A stretch of 64,000 nucleotides of DNA, taken from Larimichthys crocea (taxonomy: Eukaryota > Chordata > Actinopteri > Sciaenidae). The position numbers were made by a program, and so were the translations under genes. The notes under the pieces are model-generated. The model did no database searches, had not been told where the DNA came from, and saw only the letters and a program-made list of their open reading frames with translations. Positions 57,283 to 64,000 of the stretch are shown piece by piece; positions within the stretch are counted from its first letter, which is position 1, and each line of letters begins with the position of its first letter. The stretch lies in NCBI RefSeq assembly GCF_000972845.2, contig NC_040012.1:14202897-14266896 (forward strand). The letters are read 5' to 3'.

Positions 57283-60200
57283 ATGTCCCGCCTCGCTCTC
57301 TGCCTGTCCGTCATCGCGGCTCTGTGGTCGGCGTCAGTGCTCAGTCTGTCAGGTGGGTCAGTGTTTGCTCCTGGAAAGTCACAGTGAGAATGACTTCATA
57401 AATATTTGGTCAGGTGAAATGTTGACTTGACTTTCAAATGAAGTCATGTTGTTATCTCCAAGCCGTGTCTATGACATACATGTTTCCACAGCGTGCAGGC
57501 CTGTTGCAGTTAGAATGCATGAAGCTCTTTGTCTTCTGTCCATTCAGTGTTCTCCGACCCTCCGACCGCCCACATGCTGCTGCGCTCTCGTCGGGCAAAC
57601 TCCTTCCTGGAGGAGCTGAAACCTGCTTCGATGGAGCGTGAATGTGTGGAGGAGAAATGCAACTTTGAAGAAGCCAGAGAGATTTTCCAAGGCCTGGAAG
57701 CTACCGTAAGATGTTTAGGAAGTAATTGTGCAGCGACCTGCCAGGCAGCACCACAAGCAAAGATTTGAAGTCATCATTAGTTCAATTATTTGTCATAAAT
57801 ACATACATACATATTTTAACGTCTTGTTCAGTAACTGGGCCCTGGCCTTAATGCGTTAACTCGATCCACGAACTGATGGATGATTGTGAAAATGATCAGC
57901 ACTGATGTGAAGGATTAATTATTGAAGAGCCGGGCATTCTGATTCACACACAACAAACTCATCAAACTGAAGCTTTAATATTCTTTTTGTCTTGTGTGTT
58001 TACAGCTGGAGTTCTGGACGGTGTACACAGGTATGAAACCCGGAGCCTGTTGAAGCATGAAGCCAGTTTCACGTAACCGTAGATTAACGTGAAGATATTT
58101 CACTCTCAGCGTGTCAGACGCTCGTTTTGTTCATCAAATTACTTCGGTGCTGTGAAAAAGATGTTTGTAACCACATGCAGCAAACCCTGCCAGGTCTCTT
58201 GCAGGGCATTGTGGGAAATGTATTCATGTTGAGCTGACTGTGTTTCAGACGGGAACCAGTGTCGCTCCAATCTGTGTGTCCATGGAGCCTGTGTGGATCT
58301 GTACCAAGCCTACGCCTGCCGCTGTAACCAGGGATACGAGGGCAAATACTGCGACCAGCGTGAGTCTGGACAAATATTTATCTATATATATATAAATGTT
58401 AACAACACTGACGTGATATGAGTGTTGTATAATGTTTGTTTAACACATTTTAATGATGAATAATCACATGAATGATCTTTTCTTAAACTTTAAATCAGAA
58501 AGAAGACGCTGCAGTTAATAATTATTTTTTATTATTGATCAATCTGCTGATTATTTTCTAAAGTAATAATAGTGACTGATAATAACATGTCAGGTGACAG
58601 TTTACTGAGCAGCAGATCGTCACAGTGAAGCAGCAAATAATCACATAATTATTTGCCAGTTAATTAATCCACGGTTCTGAAACTTTGGTACCTCCATCTA
58701 GTGGCACGTGGAGGAATCTCTATTGAAATGAAATAATAAAAACATACAATATAAAAATACTACACAGTTTGCATGGAAATAAACTTGAGATCACTGGAAT
58801 GTGATTTGAAATAAGCTTTGCTGATATGTTGTCACATTAATCCATGATGAGGTAGAAGCTCAAATGTGACGTCAGGACAGTGAGCAGAGGTAAAGCTTGA
58901 AAATAAAGTCTGTATTGTAACATCTGTCGTGATGGAGGTTCCAGGAGAGACAAACCTTTTCTGGACTGATCGGTTCCTCTGCTGCGCCTCTTGTTTGCTG
59001 TCGTTCAGCTCAAACGGCCTCGAACTGCTCGGTGGATAACGGCGGTTGTGACCACGACTGTTCGGAGAGCGAGGACGGCCTGAAGAGGAGCTGCAGCTGT
59101 GTGAGTGGATACAAACTGCACGACAACTCCAGGGTGTGTGAACCCAAAGGTGAGAAAATACACTAGATTAGATTAGATCATACTTTATTCATCCCACAAC
59201 TCCACGAACAGACACAAACAGACAATGTGCAAAAAGAACTTAAGGTCATGTGATATGAAAAAGAATTGTAAGGTAGAGTGACCATGATATAAATAATATT
59301 GTACAGTGTGAGTAATCAGAATGGAAATATAAGTACAGATAATATAAATAAAGAATAAAGATAAACATAGAGCCACGGTGAGTGGTGGGTAATTGAGAAA
59401 CAGCAACAGAAACCATGATCAGGTGGAGCAGGTGGAGCAGGTGGAGCAGGTGTTGTGTTGGATGAAGGACCTGCTGCTCCTCCTTCTTACACTGTGGGTG
59501 TAGCAGTCTGCTGCTGATGGAGCTGCTCAGAGACCCACAGTGTCATGTAGGAGGTGAGAGGTGCTGTCCATGATGGAGGTCAGCGGAGCTAACGTCCTCC
59601 TCTCCTCCACCTCCTCTGTGGAGTCCAGAGGACAGTCCAGGACAGAGCTGGCTCTCCTGATCAGTCTGTTGAGTCTGCTCCTGTCCCTGTCCAGCAGACC
59701 AAAGCATGAAGGCTGAGGCCACCACAGAGTCAGAGAAGGTCCTGAGGAGAGCTCTGCACACTCTGAAGGACCTCCGTCTGCTCAGCAGGTGGCCCTTCTT
59801 GTAGAGAGCATGGGTGTCATCAGTCCAGTTGTTGTTGAGTTGAACACCAGGAATCTGTAGCTCTGCACCACCTCTATGTCCGATCCCTGGATGTTCACCG
59901 CTGTGAAGGGAGATGTTCTCCTCCTGAAGTCGACCATCATCTCCTTCGTCTTGCTGGTGTTCAGCTGAAGCTCTTTGAGCTCACTCCAGCTGACAAAGTC
60001 TCTGATGACCGTCCTGTATTCCAGCTCGCTCCCTCAGAAACACGTCCAACGACGGCTGTGTCATCAGAGAACGTCTGGATGTGGCAGTGGGTGGTGCTGT
60101 GGGTGAAGTCCGAGGTGTAGAGGGTGAAGAGACAGGGGGAGAGCACCGTACCCTGAGGGGCACCTGTGCTGCAGAGCACCATGTCAGACACAGTGATGGA

Positions 60201-62808
60201 GCCTCACATGCTGTGGTCTGTTGGTGAGGTAGTCTGTAGTCCATGCAGCCAGGTGTTGGTCTGCTCCCACGTTCTCCATCTTCACTCTGAGCAGCGATGG
60301 CTGGATGGTGTTAAAGGCACTGGAGAAGTCAAAGAACATGACCCTTGAGGCTCCGGTTGAACCTTGCGTCTCCCAACCACACCACAGAGCTGGTCAGCAC
60401 AGTCCTTAAGGAGTCTTGGCCAGGTGGGGTGTGAAGAGGGGAAATCAAATCTGTGGAAAAACAGATTCAGTTCATCTGCCCAGTCCTCGTCCCCGCTGGT
60501 TTGATTCCTCTCCACTCCTTTACCTGCAATGTTCTGCAGACCTCTCCAGACGTCCCTGGTGTTGTTGTCCTCCAGCCACTTCTCAGTTTCCTCCTGTAGC
60601 AGTCCTTCCTCCCAGCTGGAGTTCCTTCTGGACTCGTCCTTGTCCCCTGATTTAAAGACCCTCTTCTTCTCGTTCAGCAGGGCCTTGATCTCGGAGGTCA
60701 CCCAGGGTTTGTTGTTGGGAAAACACTGCTGCAGAGTCCAGACCTTCACAGGTGGTTGTTCATTCAGCACAGGGGTGTAGTCTGTGACGAGGTGAACGAG
60801 GTTGTGATCTGAGCGACCCAGCGGAGGGATGAGCTGTATGCATCCTTGATGTTTGCGTACAGTAGGTCCAAAGTTCTATTGTCTCTGGTGTGGCAGGTCA
60901 CTGGGTGAAGGTGGGGACAGCAGAGGACAGGGAGGCATGACTGAGGTTTGCTTTAGTTCAGAGCTCTGCAGGTATCAGAGCAGCTGCTGGATGGAGGTTT
61001 TCTTCATCAAAACCTGGATGCTCAAAATATTGTCCAGGTTCAACTGAGCCTCAGAGTCGACTATCAGAATCAGAGCCAGAATCCCTATCACACATCACAC
61101 ACAGGAATACAGACAGAACCAAATATAAACTCTGTCTCTGTCTCTCTCTCTGTCTCTCTCTCTCTGTCTCTCTCTGTCTGTCTCTCTCTCAGGTCGCTCA
61201 TCCTGCGGTCAGCTGCTGATCGGCAGGTCGTCATACACCAAACCGATGGACGGCCTGCTGCCCTGGATGGTGGGAGGGGAGGTGGGGAAGAAAGGAGAGA
61301 GTCCCTGGCAGGTGACTGATCTTTGCTGTCGCTGCTCCTCTGACTGAAAAACTCCTGTTGTCCTGTAAAAATATCAAATATAAAGAGAAACATAATGTTT
61401 CGTATGCAGGTGCTGTTACTGAACGCCAGAGGGAAATTCTGCTGCGGAGGCGTCCTCATCGATGAGAACTGGGTCCTGACCGCTGCTCACTGCCTCGAAA
61501 ACAACCTGAAATTCAGAGTACGGCTGGGTGAGACAATAAACACTACGGCAGCATAACGAAAGGTTTATTACAGCAGCGGATCTTTAAAACGAATGGGTCA
61601 CTGGGCTTCATGCAAACGATGGACTGCATATACTAGAACCTATCCTGATTACAAATATTTATCTCAACACAGAATATAAATGAGGCATGCTGGGAGCAAA
61701 GATTTGTTACATTAGACGCTGTAGTTAGTCGCTACATTTTAGTACTCATCAACTACTCCGAAAAAGTCGACTAGTTGTTTAATTGCAGGAGATATATCAT
61801 GTTTTCTTCTTCCTATTTCTCTTCCTTCTTTAAAATACAACCAATAAATTGTGTATAGACATTCCTGACAGCCTGGCAGAAGCAGCGTGAGGGGTGGGTG
61901 AGTGCTTTGCAGGCCAGGCATGTGTCCTGGAGAGAGGGAAGGGGGCCCCGGCGGTCCTCTCAGCTCAGTCACTGCAGTGGTTGGTTCTCCTTCTCTTCTG
62001 GTGTACTGTCTGTACTGCCCTCACGGTTTCTGATTGCACATACTATGATGGTTTTGGTCTCTGTTATATCATTGATGCATGCATCATGCATGATGTAGGC
62101 AGTTACAGTATCTGTCTATTCCTGGATGTTGTACACATGAGTATCAAAACTGCATGTTGCAGTGTTGGGGTAAATAACCTGGCAGCTAACAGGTATCACC
62201 CTGTGATCTGTCTCTTCAGGTGACTACGAGCGTCACAGAGATGAGGGCACCGAGGTGACCCTGAAGGTCGTCCAAACCTTCAAACATCCAAATTACGTCT
62301 GGTTGGCAGATTTTGTGGACAACGACATCGCCCTGATGCGTCTGGAAAGTCCCGCCCCCTTGTCCGAGCACATCGTGCCCATTTGTCTGCCGGGGCGCGA
62401 GATGGCCGAGAGGGTGCTCCACCAGAACGGCACCCTGACCGTGGTGAGCGGCTGGGGCAAAGATGACTTTGACAGCAGCCATTACAGCTCAGCACTCAAC
62501 ATCATCAAGGTCCCGCTGGTCGAACATGACATCTGTGCCCGCCAGATGACCAACAACGTCTCCAACAACTTCCTCTGCGCTGGGATCCTGGGACAGAGGA
62601 TGACGCTTGCGCGGGACAGCGGCGGACCGATGGCACTCTGTACCGAGAAACATGGTTCCTGGTCGGCCTGGTGTCCTGGGGCGAGGAATGTGGCAGGGAC
62701 GACAAGCTTGGCATCTACACCAAGGTGTCCAACTATTATGATTGGATCAACAGTGTGCGTGAAGAATGGGACAGAGGTCACCATCCACAAGTATCCCCGA
62801 GTGTCTGA
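57283..62808 (+). CDS. proc: protein C-like vitamin K-dependent serine protease, with frame lesions
   Basis: Exons 57283-57352, 57548-57705, 58006-58030, 58249-58359, 59009-59149, 61193-61311, 61410-61527 and 62220-62808 follow the classic Gla-protease gene plan. A non-coding exon ends at 56860. Order: signal peptide, propeptide ending RSRR (36-39), Gla domain from A40 ([17 protein letters not shown]), two EGF modules (about 85-121 and 122-168), linker with C173, then the protease. H235 (TAAHC) and D283 (DNDIAL) are present. ILG and VSWGEECG favour protein C over factors VII and X. The residue before the new N-terminus MVGG is W193, not Arg. Around the serine, two small deletions (about 62600 and 62611) turn the usual DACxGDSGGP into LARDSGGP. 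A further 1-bp loss near 62634 moves the last third into another frame, whose natural stop is at 62808; the frame as read runs to 62848. It may be a decaying gene or sequence error. Confidence 0.8.
59165..61070 (-). mobile_element. 5'-truncated non-LTR retrotransposon (LINE) in a proc intron
   Basis: Minus-strand frames carry reverse-transcriptase landmarks: [20 protein letters not shown] (about 60164-60105) and the catalytic-type box [10 protein letters not shown] frame at 60770-60282 holds the region upstream of the RT. The 3' end reads GGGATGAATAAAGTATGATC followed by TAATC repeats, a tail used by fish Rex1/CR1/L2-like elements. Several shifts separate the frames, so it is inactive. It fills nearly all of the intron 59150-61192, in antisense orientation to proc. 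Confidence 0.8.
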
Positions 62809-62877
62809 ACCAACTCAGCCTACAACAGTTGATCCAGTTTTGGTCTGATAAAACAAAAAAAAAGGATGTAACACTTA

Positions 62878-62883
62878 AATAAA
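62878..62883 (+). promoter_or_regulatory. polyadenylation signal of proc
   Basis: AATAAA lies 70 bp after the stop at 62808 and 30 bp after the alternative stop at 62848. Confidence 0.65.
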
Positions 62884-64000
62884 TGTAATCTGTCTCAACA
62901 TGCTTCCGTCTCTTTTTTCACCGTGTGTGAGTGTCGTTACTTTTAGCCGCCTTTGGGTATAAATCCTCTGACTTTTGACATGAATAAAATTAAGCTCGAC
63001 CATGACCATGTCGTCCTCTATGTCGGGTCAACTACACGTTTAAACCCCGAGACTCCACAGAGCACCGTCTCCGCACGACAGGCGCTGCTGGTTGCTGTGG
63101 CGACTTCGGGCACAGACGTGGAAAGGAAATGGGTGTTAGGTGCAACAGTTGTTCATTTCCCATGTAGTGAATCTTAATGGATGATAATGGGACAACAACA
63201 GAATTGTCACAGTTTATCGTCTCACATATTTCATCAATGCATCAGTGAAATGATTCCACAGAGCGCACAGTGAACACAAGACTTTATTGAATGACGTTAT
63301 AGACAGAGGTCAGCAGCAGGCGTGTTCAGGCCTTAGCTCTTACTCATAACGAGCTGCACGAAACGTCTCGTACCGAGGTCCGACGTCTACTTTAACTTAT
63401 GCTTTTAATTCCCTTCTAAAAATGGCAGCACCACAAATGAAGAAACAACCTGAGAATCAACACACACACTTCAACACACACACACACACCTCAGATGCAT
63501 GTGTGTGTTTCACAGTATGGAGTGTTTCAACATCTTCCTGCGATGACATCGACATCGAATCTCTTTACAACTTAGAAACTTAACAATAAATAACCTGAGC
63601 TGAGTTAAAGACATTTCACGGCTGCCATTTTGTGTCATATGTTTGTCAGAGTGGTGACCTCCTGTTTCCTGTGAGGATCTGTGCACAGGTGCTGATCGAC
63701 AACAGCTGACTCCAATCCAGCTGATCAGTGGAGGTGTGAGTGCTCGAGGAAGGTTTTGTAATTTGTGTCACTCTGTATGTTCTCACCACATTTTTCTCCT
63801 GTTTTTGGTCAGCTCGAGAAGTTCAGCGTTCAGGTAGCTCTCCCTTTAAAAAAGCTTCGTTTAGTGTCTGGAGTCATTTCTCCACTTTGGTTTTTTTATG
63901 CTCCCGCAGGGTGTACAGCTTGTTAAAAGTCTGAATCATATTTAGTTTGTACAAGCATAAAACATGAACAGAATGAACACCTGTTGTATCCAGATGTTTT
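62884..64000. other. intergenic, then probable 3' UTR of a minus-strand gene
   Basis: No coding frame is recognised. On the minus strand AATAAA at 63283-63288 could end a transcript whose coding part lies beyond the right edge. (AC)n lies near 63474-63488. Confidence 0.4.

Noticed and set aside
59543..60770. Host gene antisense to proc
   Set aside because: The frames carry reverse-transcriptase motifs and a LINE tail, so they belong to the retrotransposon.
57283..62808. Factor VII or factor X instead of protein C
   Set aside because: Domain order is shared, but the [11 protein letters not shown] region, EGF2 phrasing (CSCVSGYKL) and the promoter site pair fit protein C better; paralogue proca/procb is left open.

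Overview
This is eukaryotic DNA, almost certainly from a percomorph-type teleost fish. The evidence is vertebrate genes split by short GT-AG introns, many (TG)n/(CTGT)n microsatellites, and fish-typical DNA-transposon and LINE fragments. Two runs of 10 N (10887-10896 and 30859-30868) split the window into three contigs. The contigs overlap in content. About 942-10745 recurs as a near-identical but indel-ridden copy at about 11960-21715, and 26301-29200 recurs at 30869-33790, starting on the first base after the second gap. Both look like unmerged haplotypes or unpolished contig ends rather than gene duplications.

Layout. (1) 1-2700: polypyrimidine/polypurine tract, inverted-repeat element and microsatellites. 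(2) 2718-5900 (+): an intronless-CDS P-loop GTPase with a Cys/His-rich domain, a TATA box and an ISRE-like site upstream. (3) 7257-10622 (-): class II cytokine receptor resembling IL-20 receptor beta, lacking its signal-peptide exon; that exon is found only in the second copy (21840-21891). (4) 11960-21715: second copy of blocks 2-3. (5) 25168-28356 (+): complete five-exon claudin. (6) 29387-30616 (-): first four coding exons of PGGHG (collagen glucosidase), cut off next to a microsatellite. (7) 30869-33790: second claudin copy without exon 1. (8) 34257-35548: 14-bp minisatellite. (9) 38.1-45.8 kb (+): S-arrestin (sag); 15 coding exons sum to exactly 396 codons. (10) 48296-51373 (-): secreted collagen with a C1q head, otolin-1-like, with an acidic Ser/Asp tract. 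(11) 52474-53605: 16-bp minisatellite with a 48-bp higher-order period. (12) 56.8-62.9 kb (+): protein C (proc)-like coagulation protease with a LINE in one intron, Trp in place of the activation-site Arg, and three small frame lesions around the catalytic serine. (13) The last kilobase probably holds the 3' end of a minus-strand transcript.

The genes do not form one pathway: innate immunity (GTPase, cytokine receptor), epithelial barrier (claudin), collagen glycan turnover (PGGHG), vision (sag), probable inner-ear or other extracellular matrix (otolin-like) and coagulation (proc). Exon junctions were placed by hand from GT-AG signals, phase continuity and remembered family sequence; no alignment was run. 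The best leads are the GTPase with its Cys/His cluster, the protein C gene with two independent active-enzyme defects, the acidic collagen, and the higher-order minisatellite that leaves all three frames open.
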